This document shows positions 8,474 through 17,611 of a DNA stretch of 64,000 bases, one piece after another (the stretch's first letter is position 1; each line of letters opens with the position of its first letter). This DNA is from Sphingomonas changnyeongensis. GTDB lineage: Bacteria; Pseudomonadota; Alphaproteobacteria; Sphingomonadales; Sphingomonadaceae. The notes beneath the pieces were generated by a model. The model was given only the letters and a program-made list of their open reading frames with translations, made no database searches and had not been told where the DNA came from. The DNA is taken from positions 1,186,501 through 1,250,500 of the forward strand of contig NZ_CP047895.1 of assembly GCF_009913435.1 (NCBI RefSeq), given 5' to 3'. Position numbers and translations under genes: made by a program.

Positions 8474-10201
8474 TCAGAACTCGCCCGCCACCCCGACGCG
8501 GACCGCGTGGTTGCGGCCGCCCGCGCTCGCAAAGGCGGCGGTGACGGCGACCGGGTCGTCGAGGTTGAGCCGGTGGGACAGCGCCATGCTGATCGCCTGC
8601 TGACCCCGGAAGCTGGCGCCGTTGACAGCATAGCTGGTCCGCCCAGGCGCGGACGGGATCGGTGCCGCCGCCATGGCGACCGCAGCCGCCACCCCGCGTC
8701 GCAGCTCGCGCCGGTCCTGCCGCATCTGCTGGTCGAGTGCCGCGAGGTCGGCAGGCCCGAAGTCGGCCGTTGCGAGGTTGCCTGCCGCATCGGCCGTCAC
8801 ATAGCGCACCGTTCCCGACTGGGCCGCGCGGCTTGCGGCCGATCCGATCCCGGCCATCGTATAGGTCGCGCCCTCGCCGCCGATCGCGATCTGCCCCGCC
8901 CGCGTCGCGACCGCGCCGTCGCCGATCGCGACGCTTGCGGTGGCCGCGGCCCGCGCGTTGCGGCCGAGCGCGATTGCGCCGCTGCCGTCCGCCGCCGCGT
9001 CCGTTCCCATGGCGAGGCTGTGGTCTCCGCCCGCCCGTGCGCCGCCCCCGATCGCCGCGGCCCCGGTGCCTGCCGCGATAGGCCGCGCTCCGCTGCCGTT
9101 GACGGCCAGATAATCGGTCCGGGCGAGTGCCTGATCGGCGACCTGCCGGGCGGCCACCGCCATGTCCTGCGCATTGGCGGCCACCGCTTGCGCGAGGTCC
9201 GCGCTTGTCCGGGCGGCATCGGCGCCGGCCTGCGCGGCATCGGCCCGTGCCCGCGCCGTGTCGGCTGCGGCCTGAGCCGTCGCCGCGTTGGCAAGCGCCG
9301 CATCGGCCACCGCGCGCGTGACCAGCCCGCTCGAAACCGCCTGTTGCGCGAGGCTGTTGGCCGCGTCGGCCCGGGTCTGGGCGAGCGCCGCTTCCTGACG
9401 TGCGGTGTCGGCGGTGGCCTGTGCTGCAGCCGCGTCCAGAAGCGCGGCATCTGCGGTTGCCTGCGCGGTTGCTGCGTTGGTTGTGGCCGCCGTGACGGCC
9501 TGGTTGGTCAGATGCAGCTGCCCGCCGGTCACCGCATCGGTGCTGCCGGCCGCCACCGTGCCGGCGGCCACATTCACGATCCGCCGCTGAAGGCTGCTGT
9601 TGCCGATCGAGAAAACATTGTCCTGCTGTGCAACCGAATCCTGACCGAAGGCCATGGAATTGGCGCCCGTCGCCTCCGCAGAGCGACCCACTGCGATCGA
9701 TCCAGTTCCCGCCGCAAACGACTGCAGCCCCAAGGCAAAGGAATCGGTCCCCGAGGCCTGCGCGTTATCCCCGATCGCGATCGCGCGCGCGCTGACGGCG
9801 GCTGCCTGAGCGCCGATTGCAATCGAATCCGAACCCGAGGCGGTGGTGAAGAATCCGATCGAGGTCGAGCCGCCGCCACCGGCGAGTGCACCTCTCCCCA
9901 GACTTGTCGAGCCGGAGCCGACCGCCTCTGCCTCATAGCCGATCGCCGTCGCGGCGAACCAGTTGGCCGTGGCACCCGCCCCGATTGCCGTCGCCCCCGC
10001 AGCCTGGGCACTCGCCCGGGTGCCACAGGCCAGCGAGTCGAAGCCGAAAACAACCGGCGGCGTCCCCGGCGCCGGCGTTGTCGTGCAGATCTCCTGGGCC
10101 TGCGCCGCCCCGCCCGAGCCGATGGCGGCGAGAAACAGCAACGGCCCGCAAACCCCATGGATCGTCCAGCGCATTCCCTGCGATGACAGCAGATACGACA
10201 T
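8474..10201 (-). CDS. trimeric autotransporter adhesin (YadA-like)
   Basis: About 575 residues. The ATG at 10201 is chosen over upstream ones because of the GGAGGGAAT ribosome site immediately before it. After a signal peptide ending GGAAQAQ come YadA-type head repeats with the recurrent A-IG-GA pattern (SIAIGAQA, AIAIGDNA, SIAVGRSA), and a neck with VNVAAGTVAAGSTDAV. A long Ala-rich coiled-coil stalk with many TAQA/ADAA heptads follows, then a second small head (AIALGRNA, SVAIGDGA) and a C-terminal membrane anchor ending RVGVAGEF. The protein should trimerise in the outer membrane and mediate adhesion or autoagglutination. The target is unknown. Confidence 0.93.
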   Translation of the reverse strand: MSYLLSSQGMRWTIHGVCGPLLFLAAIGSGGAAQAQEICTTTPAPGTPPVVFGFDSLACGTRASAQAAGATAIGAGATANWFAATAIGYEAEAVGSGSTSLGRGALAGGGGSTSIGFFTTASGSDSIAIGAQAAAVSARAIAIGDNAQASGTDSFALGLQSFAAGTGSIAVGRSAEATGANSMAFGQDSVAQQDNVFSIGNSSLQRRIVNVAAGTVAAGSTDAVTGGQLHLTNQAVTAATTNAATAQATADAALLDAAAAQATADTARQEAALAQTRADAANSLAQQAVSSGLVTRAVADAALANAATAQAAADTARARADAAQAGADAARTSADLAQAVAANAQDMAVAARQVADQALARTDYLAVNGSGARPIAAGTGAAAIGGGARAGGDHSLAMGTDAAADGSGAIALGRNARAAATASVAIGDGAVATRAGQIAIGGEGATYTMAGIGSAASRAAQSGTVRYVTADAAGNLATADFGPADLAALDQQMRQDRRELRRGVAAAVAMAAAPIPSAPGRTSYAVNGASFRGQQAISMALSHRLNLDDPVAVTAAFASAGGRNHAVRVGVAGEF

Positions 10202-10467
10202 ATTCCCTCCTTCGTTCTGTCCAGCGCGACCCCGCATGGCCAGACGGCACCCGCCGCGCCGGAAGCCCAACCCCGCAGCCCTTTTAAGCATTTTGTCAGA
10301 ATCTCAGGAACATCGAATGCAGCCGAAGCCGTTCAAACGCATCCGGCGGGTCGCAAGGCCCGTCGTTCGTCAACAGGGGCACCATGGGCCTGTTGCCGCA
10401 GCCGAATCGCCGCAGCCGCTTCCCCCCGGCTTTCATGCATCACGATCTGGTCGAGTGCCGATCCGGC
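10202..10467. other. 266-base gap without a supported gene
   Basis: It holds the adhesin promoter/leader and the downstream end of the L,D-transpeptidase gene. A CAACAGG/CCTGTTG stem around 10370-10395 could end the latter transcript. Nothing else is supported here. Confidence 0.4.
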
Positions 10468-11690
10468 TCAGTCCGGGGGCGCGCCCCGGTCGGCCAGCTG
10501 GGCGGCCACCAGCTCGTCGCGCCGGTAGATGTCGGGCAGCAGCCGGATGCCGGTCCCGTCTTCGGCGGTGGCGGTCAGATAGACGATGTAGATGGGCAGC
10601 GGCGGGGCCGGCAGGCGCGCGGTCTCGCCGGGGGCGATCCGGGCATCGATTTCGTCCCGGTTCAGGCCGGTGAGCATCGCGGCCAGGTCGAGCGGGTTTT
10701 CGGTGCGGATGCAGCCATGGCTCAGGGCGCGCACCGGGCGGGCGAACAGCGGCTTTGCCGGCGTGTCATGGACGAAGATGCTGAACGGGTTGGGCATCAC
10801 CAGTTTCATCAGGCCCAGCGAATTGGCCGGCCCCGGCGCCTGGCGGACGCGCAGATGCCCGGCGGCATCGCTCTGCCAGACATAGCCGCGCGCCCGCGCT
10901 CCGTCCGGATTGCGGCGGATCAGCGCGCCGACGCTTTCGGCGACGATGCTGGCCGGCACGTCCCACCACGGGTTGAGGATGACGCCCGTGACCTCGGCCC
11001 CGAATTGCGGCGTCGGCGTCTGTGTGCGGCCGACGATCACCCGGTGGCGCGCCGTCACCCGGCCGCCCTCGACCAGATCGAGGGTGAAGCCCGGCACATT
11101 CACCAGCAGATGCCGCGCCCCCAGGTCACGCGGCAGCCAGCGCCAGCGCTCCATGTTGACGCGCAGCGCCTCGATCCGCGCGGCATCGCCCGGCGGCGTC
11201 GCGGCCAGCGCCGCGCGCAGCGCCCGATATTGGGGGTGGCGGGGGCAAGCGCCGCCAGCTCCGGCCCGACCCGACCGCTCGCCAGCGCCGCTGCCATCAT
11301 CCGGTCGATCGCCGCGATCTCGGCGACCGGCCCGGCGACATGCCAGTCGCGCCGCGCCTCCGCCCGCACATGGCCCTGGATCAGATCGCGCGCGAGCATC
11401 CGGTAGCTTGTCGTCGCGGCAGCCGACAGGGCGGCGGGCTCGCCCGCCCTGATCGCACGGTCGAGCGCATCGGGCGCATAGTCGCGCGGGTCCAGCCCCT
11501 CTGCCGTCACCGCATCGATGGCCGCCCGCAGCCCCTGCGCCGCCGGGGTGGACCAGGCCGGATCGGCCATGCCGCCGGCATCGGGCGCGGCGTGCAGCAC
11601 GGCTGCCGACAGCGCCAGCACCGTGGCGGCTATGGCGCTCAATCGCCGCGGCGTGCGCCATTCGCCGCGATGTCCTGTGTCGCCCGCCAT
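10468..11690 (-). pseudogene. YcbB-type L,D-transpeptidase, frameshifted
   Basis: Corrected length is about 407 residues. The N-terminal part (frame starting ATG 11690, GGAG eight bases upstream) has a signal peptide and a scaffold region with GLDPRDYAPDALDRAI. After one base is restored in the CCCCC run near 11234, the frame continues PQYRALRAALAA, then the catalytic domain with LVNVPGFTLDLVEGG, the active-site block HDTPAKPLFAR and SHGCIR (the catalytic Cys). Family members make 3-3 crosslinks in peptidoglycan or attach proteins to it. The gene is divergent from a second, different L,D-transpeptidase. All catalytic residues survive, so an assembly indel is more likely than decay. Confidence 0.85.
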
Positions 11691-11877
11691 CAGCCATGCT
11701 CCGTCCGGTGACCGGGCTAGGCCCCGTGCGGGGCGGCGGCCATCCGTGATGTTGCGGATCGGGCACGTGAAAATCCGCTGGCCGGGCCGGACCTGCTCTG
11801 TCATTCTCGCGCCTGGGCCGCAGGGGCCATGCCGCCCGGCAAAAGAGGCGCGCAGGTTCCCGGACAAAGGGGGAAAT
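11691..11877. promoter_or_regulatory. divergent promoter region of two L,D-transpeptidase genes
   Basis: These 187 bases separate the two divergent starts and must hold both promoters. A GGAG lies before the minus start, and AAAGGGGGAAAT lies before the plus start. I see no convincing -35/-10 pair or operator. Confidence 0.35.
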
Positions 11878-12935
11878 ATGGCGAATCGTGTCGCCGGCCT
11901 GAGGCCCGTGTCTGTGCTGAGGTTCCTTGGGTTTGCCGCGCCCCCGGTGGGGCTGGCGCTGCTTGTCGCGCTCGCGATACCGGCCGCGCCTGTCCAGGCG
12001 CAGGGCGCACCGCTGTCCTCGCCGGTCGAGTTCGCCCGCAAGGCCGAACAGCTGCGGCCCGGGCAATGGGTCTGGGCGGCGGAGGTCGCGCCGCAGGGGC
12101 CGGTGCTCGTCTATGTCGATCTCGCCCGGCAGCTGGCGACCGTCTATCGCAACGGGGTGCGCATCGCCGTCACGACAGTGTCGTCCGGCAAGCCGGGGCA
12201 CGAGACGCCGACCGGCGTGTTCACGATCCTGCAAAAGGATGCGCACCACCGGTCGAGCACCTACAACAACGCCCCCATGCCCTATCAGCAGCGGCTGACC
12301 TGGGACGGCGTTGCCCTGCATGCCGGCGGCCTGCCGGGATATCCCGAAAGCCATGGCTGCGTGCATCTGCCGATGGCCTTTGCCCGGCAGCTGTTCGCCA
12401 CGACGGACATGGGCGGCACGGTGATCGTGAATGGCCGGGCCGGCAGCGTTGCGATGCAGCCTTCCGCCGGGGTCCTCGCCCCGGCGGATGGCAAGGGGCG
12501 CCGGCCGCGCATGTTCCGCTGGGCGCGGCGGAAAGCCATCGCTGGCAGCCCGAACTGGCACCGGCCGGGCCGCTGTCGATCATCGTGTCGCGCGCCGATC
12601 AGCGGATCGTGGTGCTGCGGGGCGGGATCGAAATCGGGCGGGCGCGCGCGGAAATGCCCGGCGAGGATTTCGAGACCCATGTGTTCAGCCTGTCGCGCGG
12701 CGGCGATGGCCGCTGGGTGTGGACCGTGGCGGGCGTGCCCGGGCACGGCGGCGAGGCGGGCCGGGTGCTCGACCCGTTCGTGATGGCGCAGCTGCGTATG
12801 CCGGCGGCGTTCCTGGCGCAGCTTCAGGCGGCGCTGGTGCCGGGCACATCGGTGCTCGTCACCTCTGCCCCGGTGTTGCCGCAGCACAATAATGGCGGGC
12901 GGCGGCTGACCGTGCTGGCCGCGTCGGGGGACTAG
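11878..12935 (+). pseudogene. short YkuD-type L,D-transpeptidase, frameshifted
   Basis: Corrected length is about 352 residues. ATG 11878 follows AAAGGGGGAAAT. There is a signal peptide ending AAPVQAQG, then the YkuD domain with VYVDLARQLATVYRNG, SSGKPGHETPTG, a HAGGLPGYPESHGCVHLP active site (catalytic Cys in SHGC) and a following GTVIVNG. The frame is lost near 12521-12531; restoring one C gives RWAPAESHRWQPELAP. The second half has SIIVSRADQRIVVLRGG, which repeats the first beta motif, and runs to LTVLAASGD. The two-part structure and the conserved continuation indicate one gene. The role is peptidoglycan crosslinking or wall anchoring. Confidence 0.85.
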
Positions 12936-12993
12936 CGGAAACAGGCAGGCGCCGTGCCGCACAGCGCAGCCGGCCGGAGGGGGAGAAGGGGGC

Positions 12994-13671
12994 ATGGCAT
13001 CATATCGTCGCGCATCATCGGGCCGTGCTGCGCTGCTCGTGGCCGGGCTGGTCGTGGCAGGACTGGCCGTTGCGATGCCGCCGGGTGTGGGCGCGCTTGC
13101 CGCGCGGCCCTGGCCGGCGGCGCTCCGCCCGGTCGGCAACGGCTTTCCCCAGCCCGGCGACCCCTGCCGGGTGATGGGTGAGACGGCGGCGACGGTCGAT
13201 CTGCTCGATGACAGTGCCGCTCTGGTCGGCTGTCGCCGTGCGGCCGATGCCCGCCGGCTGGGCGGCCGCACGGTCGGGCGGGTCGGCGGCGTGATCCTGG
13301 TTTCCGTGCCCCATTCGCGCGCACGGCCGGGCGACGGGGATAGCCGCGGCGACGCGCTGGTGCCCGGAACCCGCTATCACGCGACCGCGCAACTGCGCTG
13401 CGCCGGCTATCGCGGCGCACCGCCGGGGCTGTGCGCGGCGGGCGTAGTGCGCGGCACCGAAACCGGCAGCACGGTCGAGGTCAGCCTGCCCGGCGGGGCG
13501 ATGCGGATCCTGTTCTTCGACAAGGCGGGCCGCTTCATCAGCTTTTCGACCGCCCAGGCCGATGGCACCGCCGCGCTGCCGGTCAGCGCCCGGCGCGATG
13601 GCGACACGACGATCGCGACCCTCGGGCCTGAGCGTTACGAAATCCCCGATGTCTTTGTGGCCGGCGACTGA
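12994..13671 (+). CDS. secreted protein of unknown function
   Basis: 225 residues starting behind a strong GGAGGGGGAGAAGGGGG ribosome site. The N-terminus is a signal peptide or anchor (ALLVAGLVVAGLAVAMP). The mature part has a PGDPCRVMGETAATVDLLDDSAALVGC segment split by two Cys, then an RCAGY..LCAAG pair, so two disulfides are likely. The C-terminal half (VEVSLPGGAMRILFFDKAG) is beta-rich. It sits 58 bases after the L,D-transpeptidase and 42 before a membrane-protein gene, suggesting an envelope operon. I recall similar unnamed sphingomonad proteins but know of no assigned function. Confidence 0.72.
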   Translation: MASYRRASSGRAALLVAGLVVAGLAVAMPPGVGALAARPWPAALRPVGNGFPQPGDPCRVMGETAATVDLLDDSAALVGCRRAADARRLGGRTVGRVGGVILVSVPHSRARPGDGDSRGDALVPGTRYHATAQLRCAGYRGAPPGLCAAGVVRGTETGSTVEVSLPGGAMRILFFDKAGRFISFSTAQADGTAALPVSARRDGDTTIATLGPERYEIPDVFVAGD

Positions 13672-13713
13672 CCGGAACGCGCCGAACGGGAACCGAAAGG
13701 GAGAGGCTGGCCG

Positions 13714-14408
13714 ATGGATTTCATGAAGCTGCTCAAGTCGTTCGAAGAGCTGCTTTACGAGGTCATGGTGATGCTCGTCTTCTATCCGCGCACCCTTTAC
13801 CTGACGCTTCGTCATCCGCAGCGGATGATGGACTATGCCGATACCGAGCTGGGCGATGTGCTGTCCGAACAATATGACGACACGCTCAGCCCGCCCTTGT
13901 TCCTGATGATCTGCCTGGCGCTCAGCCATGTGATCGGTCGGGCCGTGGCGCGCGGCGATGCGGGGCGTTGCCGACGGCGTTGCAGGATCCGCAGAACCTG
14001 CTGTTCGTCAACGTGTTCGCCTTCAGCCTGTTGCCGCTGCTGATGTCGCTGCGCCTGCTGGGGCGGCTGCGCGAGCGGCTCGACCGGGCGACGCTGCGCC
14101 CGCCTTTTTACAGCCAGTGCTTCATTACCGCCCCCGTCGCCATGGGCATCGGGCTGGCCGTCTCGCTCGGCCGGCTGGGCGGCATCGCGATGGTCGCGGC
14201 GGGCTGGGCTTTGTTTGCCGTCGTCACCGGCTGGTATGTGCGGCAGCAGGCGCATTGGTTCCGCGCCAAGCTCAATGTCGGCAGCGCGCGCGCCTGGTGG
14301 CTGGCCGTGTCGTCGACCCTGTCGGGCGCCGCCCTGCTGTTGGTCGTGATGATCGTGATCCTGATCGTGCTGGAGGGCGCCCCGGCCGGGGTCGCCGCTG
14401 TTTCTTGA
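13714..14408 (+). pseudogene. multi-span inner-membrane protein, frameshifted
   Basis: Corrected length is about 231 residues. ATG 13714 follows GGGAGAGG. The first part has MDFMKLLKSFEELLYEVM, a cytosolic amphipathic start, and then LFLMICLALSHVIG. Restoring one G in the GGGG run at 13962-13965 joins this to LPTALQDPQNLLFVNVFAF and at least four further hydrophobic segments ending VVMIVILIVLEG. The fold resembles small Yip1/permease-like proteins, but I cannot name a family. It lies between two secreted-protein genes in the same direction, probably one transcript. Confidence 0.7.
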
Positions 14409-14430
14409 CCGGAGGGAGAAGGGGAAGTTT

Positions 14431-15222
14431 ATGCGCAAGACCAACATGATGACCGCCGCAACCGCGCTTGCGGCGCTGCTCGCCCAGCCATTGGCTGCGG
14501 CCCCTGCACCGGGTTCGGTGCGCGACCTGATCGGCGCGCGCGCCGCCGGGGGCGAGACCGAGCTGGAGACGCGGGGCTTCACTCTCATCCACGGCTCGAC
14601 CGATCAGGACCGCAAGGTCAATTACTGGTGGAACGGCAACACCCGCGAATGTGTGAAGATCGTGACCTATGACGGCCGGTTCGAGGCCGTGAGCCAGACC
14701 ACCGCCGCCGACTGCAACCAGAAGGGGAATAAGGGCGACACCGCGGCGGCGGTCGCGATCGGCGCCGCGGCGCTGCTCGGCATCGCGGCGCTCGCTAGCA
14801 AATCGCATCAGCGCGGCGACCGCTATGATGACGAACGCGGCACCGCCGAGTTCGAGCGCGGTTATCGCGACGGCCTCTACAACCAGTCCTATCACAATTA
14901 CGGCCGCAGCGACGCGTACAGCCATGGCTATGAACAGGGCGTGCGCGAACGCGGCAGCCAGACCGCCTATCGCCCCGGCGGCTATTATGGCGGTGGCTAT
15001 GCCGATTATTCGGGCATCAATGATCTGGAAGGCCGGCCGCGCGATTTGGCCATCAGCGAACTCAACCGGCGCGGCTTCGCGATGCGCGACAACAAGCGCA
15101 CCGACGAGGGGCGCTACATCACCTTCTGGCGCGCTTCGTCACGCCAGTGCGTGATCCTGCATTCGCAGGGCGGCAGCGTGGTTTCGGTCGAAACCGTGTC
15201 CCCGCGCACCTGCAGCTATTGA
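14431..15222 (+). CDS. secreted protein with an internal domain duplication
   Basis: 263 residues, well placed behind GGAGGGAGAAGGGG. After a signal peptide (AALLAQPLAAAPA) comes domain A, residues ~30-95: VRDLIGARAAGG, RGFTLI, YWWNGNTRECVKI, then a Cys-terminated strand. A hydrophobic Ala segment follows (AAAVAIGAAALLGIAALA). A Tyr/Gly-rich linker comes next, with GYRDGLYNQ and HGYEQGVRER. Domain B, residues ~195-263, repeats A: INDLEGRPRDLA, RGFAMR, TFWRASSRQCVIL and a Cys-terminated strand. Each domain carries a Cys pair. Function unknown. It is the last gene of the envelope group and precedes a strong hairpin. Confidence 0.78.
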   Translation: MRKTNMMTAATALAALLAQPLAAAPAPGSVRDLIGARAAGGETELETRGFTLIHGSTDQDRKVNYWWNGNTRECVKIVTYDGRFEAVSQTTAADCNQKGNKGDTAAAVAIGAAALLGIAALASKSHQRGDRYDDERGTAEFERGYRDGLYNQSYHNYGRSDAYSHGYEQGVRERGSQTAYRPGGYYGGGYADYSGINDLEGRPRDLAISELNRRGFAMRDNKRTDEGRYITFWRASSRQCVILHSQGGSVVSVETVSPRTCSY

Positions 15223-15240
15223 TGCGGTGACCGAACCGCC

Positions 15241-15277
15241 CTGGCCGCCCCGCCGCCTTTGCCGGCGGGGCGGCCAG
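15241..15277 (+). terminator. strong GC hairpin ending the envelope gene group
   Basis: A perfect 15-bp stem (15241-15255 with 15263-15277) closes a 7-base loop, CCTTTGC, 18 bases after the preceding stop. There is no T-run after it, so termination may be inefficient or Rho-assisted. Confidence 0.6.
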
Positions 15278-15331
15278 TCCATCCATTGACTGGACAAATG
15301 TCATGTTGCGCAATAACTCATCCTTGGATGG

Positions 15332-15354
15332 TTGCTAATGCGAATGCGTGTCAA
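15332..15354 (+). promoter_or_regulatory. candidate Fur-like operator before the FecA-like gene
   Basis: GCTAATGCGAATGCGTGTC at 15334-15352 matches the classical 19-base Fur box at about 12 positions by eye and lies about 40 bases upstream of the receptor start, in a locally AT-richer stretch. Iron repression would suit a FecA-like receptor. The match is imperfect. Confidence 0.35.
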
Positions 15355-15389
15355 TAGTTAGCCGCCACGACGTTCATCTAGGGATTGAT

Positions 15390-17558
15390 ATGCGCAACAG
15401 GGTCGCGTTCTGCGCCATGATGGTGGCTGGTTTGAACATGGCGGGGCAGGCGGCCGCCGCCGATGCGCCGCCCCCGGCCTCGGGCGAGACCGGGTCGATC
15501 ATCGTCACCGGCACCCGGCTCGACGAACGTTTCCCCGAAGTGTCCGGCCCGTTCATCTTCGCCGGCAAGCTTGCCGACGTCACGGTGATGCGCGACCTGC
15601 CGCTGGTCGAGGGGCGCAACCTGCGTCAGGCCTTTGCCGACATTCCCGGTCTGCTCGTGTCCGAAGTGTCGAACGGCAGCTGGGCCAGTGTCAGCTATCG
15701 CGGGCTGGGCGAGCCGCATGAAAGCTGGAACCTGCTGACGCTGGCCGATGCGGTGCCGCTGGTGCCCGATCCCTACAGCTATCCGGCCGCCTATATCATC
15801 CCGCCGATGGAGCTGGTCGACCGGGTGGAGTTCATCCGGGGCGGGGCCGGGCTGCTGCACGGGCCGCAGCCGGGCGGCGTGCTCAATTATGCGCTGGTCG
15901 GCCCGCGCCGCGAGGCGGGGCAGGAGGGCATCGTCAAGCTTGCCGCCGGGTCCGACGCCTTCCGCTCGGCGCTGGCGCGGCTCGCGGTGTCGAACGGCCG
16001 GGTCGGGCTTGATGGCCATATCGTCTGGAACGCCGGCGACGGCCCGCGCCGGGTGAACAGCGATTTCAACCAGCTGAGCGGCCGCGCGCGCGCCGCCTAT
16101 ACCGGCGAGACGCTGACCGCGACGCTGACCGTGGATTATGATCGCGGCCGTTACGGCGAACCCGGCGGCCTGAGCGCGGCGCGCTTTGCCGCGTCCCCGC
16201 AGGATTCCTCGACCCCGCGCGACCGGCTGTTCATCGAACGGTTCGTGCCCTCTGCGGCGCTCGAATGGGATATCGACGACGAAACCCATCTGACCGCGCG
16301 GGGCTGGTACAGCGAATATGAACGCACCAGCTGGCGGCAGGCCGGCGGCAGCTTTGGCCAGGTCATCCCCGACCAGAATGTGCTCATTCGCCAGACCCAG
16401 CTGTTCCGCACCGGTGCGGTCGATCTGCGCGTGCGCCGCGATGTCGGGCCGCATGTGCTGACCTTTGGCGCGATGGCGTTCCGCTCGTCCTCGCCGGTCA
16501 CGGTCGACAAGGGCGCATCGGCGACCGACCGGCTGGGCAGTGCCGGGGCGCTGGCGCGGGTGGCGCGCAAGGGCGATGTGCTCGCCGCCTTTGCCGAAGC
16601 GAAGATCGATCTCGGCGCGCTGCAGCTGGTCCCCGGCGTCCGGCTGGAACGGCTGCGCCAGCGCGTGACCGAACGGCTGGATGTGGCGATCGGCTCGGTC
16701 ACCGGCGGCGGCCCGGGCGCGGCCAATGGTCAGCTCGGCAATCGCCGCAACGAACAGACGGTGGCGCTCTGGGGCCTGGGCGCGACCTGGGATGTCGCGC
16801 CGAAGCTCCGGCTGGTCGGCAATGCCTCGCGCGGGTTCAAGCCGCTGCTGTTCAACGACGGCGTGACCTTCCAGGCCGGCGTCGATGCCGCCGAACAGTT
16901 CGAGGCCAGCTATGCGACCAGCTATGAACTGGGCGCGCAGTGGCGGCCGGTGCCGGGGGCGCGGCTTGACGCCAGCCTGTTCCGCGTGTCGCTTGACGAT
17001 CAGATCGGCTTTCTGGCCGGGCCGCTGCCCGCCGCCGCGCCGTTCGGCGCGGTCGGCACGGGCGGGGCGCGCCGCCAGAATGTCGGCTCGATGCGCAATG
17101 ACGGGATCGATCTTGCCGCCAGCGTCGATCTGCTGGGGCCGGACGGCGTGGCCGGCATGTCGGCCGACACCCTGCGACTGAGCGCCAATGTCCAGCTGCT
17201 CGATGCGCGTTTCCGCAGCGGGGCCGCCGCCGGTTTCCGGCCGCAATACGCACCGGGCCATGTGCTGCGCGCCTCGGCCAACTGGATCGGCAAGTCGGGT
17301 GCGCGCGCGGCGCTGCTGCTGACTGCGGTCGGCCGCCAGAACGGGTCCGACAATGACCGGCCGGAGTTCGATATCCCGGCCTATCAGGTGGTCGATCTGT
17401 CGGTCGATGTGCCGGTCTCCGGCCCGGTGATGATCGGCGCGGGCATCACCAATCTGCTCGATTCCGATTACTGGGCGCGGGTGCGGCCCGGCGCCGGCCA
17501 GGGCATCGATCCAGGCCGTCCGCGCCAGGCCTATGTGGCGGTGTCGGCCCGCTTCTGA
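15390..17558 (+). CDS. FecA-like TonB-dependent siderophore receptor
   Basis: About 722 residues from ATG 15390 (AGGGA upstream). There is a signal peptide ending GQAAAADAPP, then a plug domain with GSIIVTGTRLDERFPEV, a TonB-box-like ETGSIIVTG, the plug motif VSYRGLGEPHESWNLL and RVEFIRGGAGLLHGPQPGG. A 22-strand-type barrel follows, ending QAYVAVSARF with the usual terminal Phe. The closest architecture is the ferric-dicitrate/FecA branch, but the N-terminal signalling extension is absent, so it is a transport-only receptor. It stands alone, convergent with the autotransporter gene. The substrate is probably a ferric siderophore, inferred from the family and the possible upstream Fur site. 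Confidence 0.88.
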   Translation: MRNRVAFCAMMVAGLNMAGQAAAADAPPPASGETGSIIVTGTRLDERFPEVSGPFIFAGKLADVTVMRDLPLVEGRNLRQAFADIPGLLVSEVSNGSWASVSYRGLGEPHESWNLLTLADAVPLVPDPYSYPAAYIIPPMELVDRVEFIRGGAGLLHGPQPGGVLNYALVGPRREAGQEGIVKLAAGSDAFRSALARLAVSNGRVGLDGHIVWNAGDGPRRVNSDFNQLSGRARAAYTGETLTATLTVDYDRGRYGEPGGLSAARFAASPQDSSTPRDRLFIERFVPSAALEWDIDDETHLTARGWYSEYERTSWRQAGGSFGQVIPDQNVLIRQTQLFRTGAVDLRVRRDVGPHVLTFGAMAFRSSSPVTVDKGASATDRLGSAGALARVARKGDVLAAFAEAKIDLGALQLVPGVRLERLRQRVTERLDVAIGSVTGGGPGAANGQLGNRRNEQTVALWGLGATWDVAPKLRLVGNASRGFKPLLFNDGVTFQAGVDAAEQFEASYATSYELGAQWRPVPGARLDASLFRVSLDDQIGFLAGPLPAAAPFGAVGTGGARRQNVGSMRNDGIDLAASVDLLGPDGVAGMSADTLRLSANVQLLDARFRSGAAAGFRPQYAPGHVLRASANWIGKSGARAALLLTAVGRQNGSDNDRPEFDIPAYQVVDLSVDVPVSGPVMIGAGITNLLDSDYWARVRPGAGQGIDPGRPRQAYVAVSARF

Positions 17559-17570
17559 TCCGCACCCGGA

Positions 17571-17608
17571 TCGGGACCGGGCGACCCCGCCGGGCCGCCC
17601 GGTCCCGA
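17571..17608. terminator. bidirectional hairpin between convergent genes
   Basis: A 13-bp perfect stem, TCGGGACCGGGCG at 17571-17583 paired with 17596-17608, closes a 12-base loop. It lies between the receptor stop (17558) and the stop of the opposing autotransporter (17612) and can serve both transcripts. Confidence 0.65.
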
Positions 17609-17611
17609 CCT

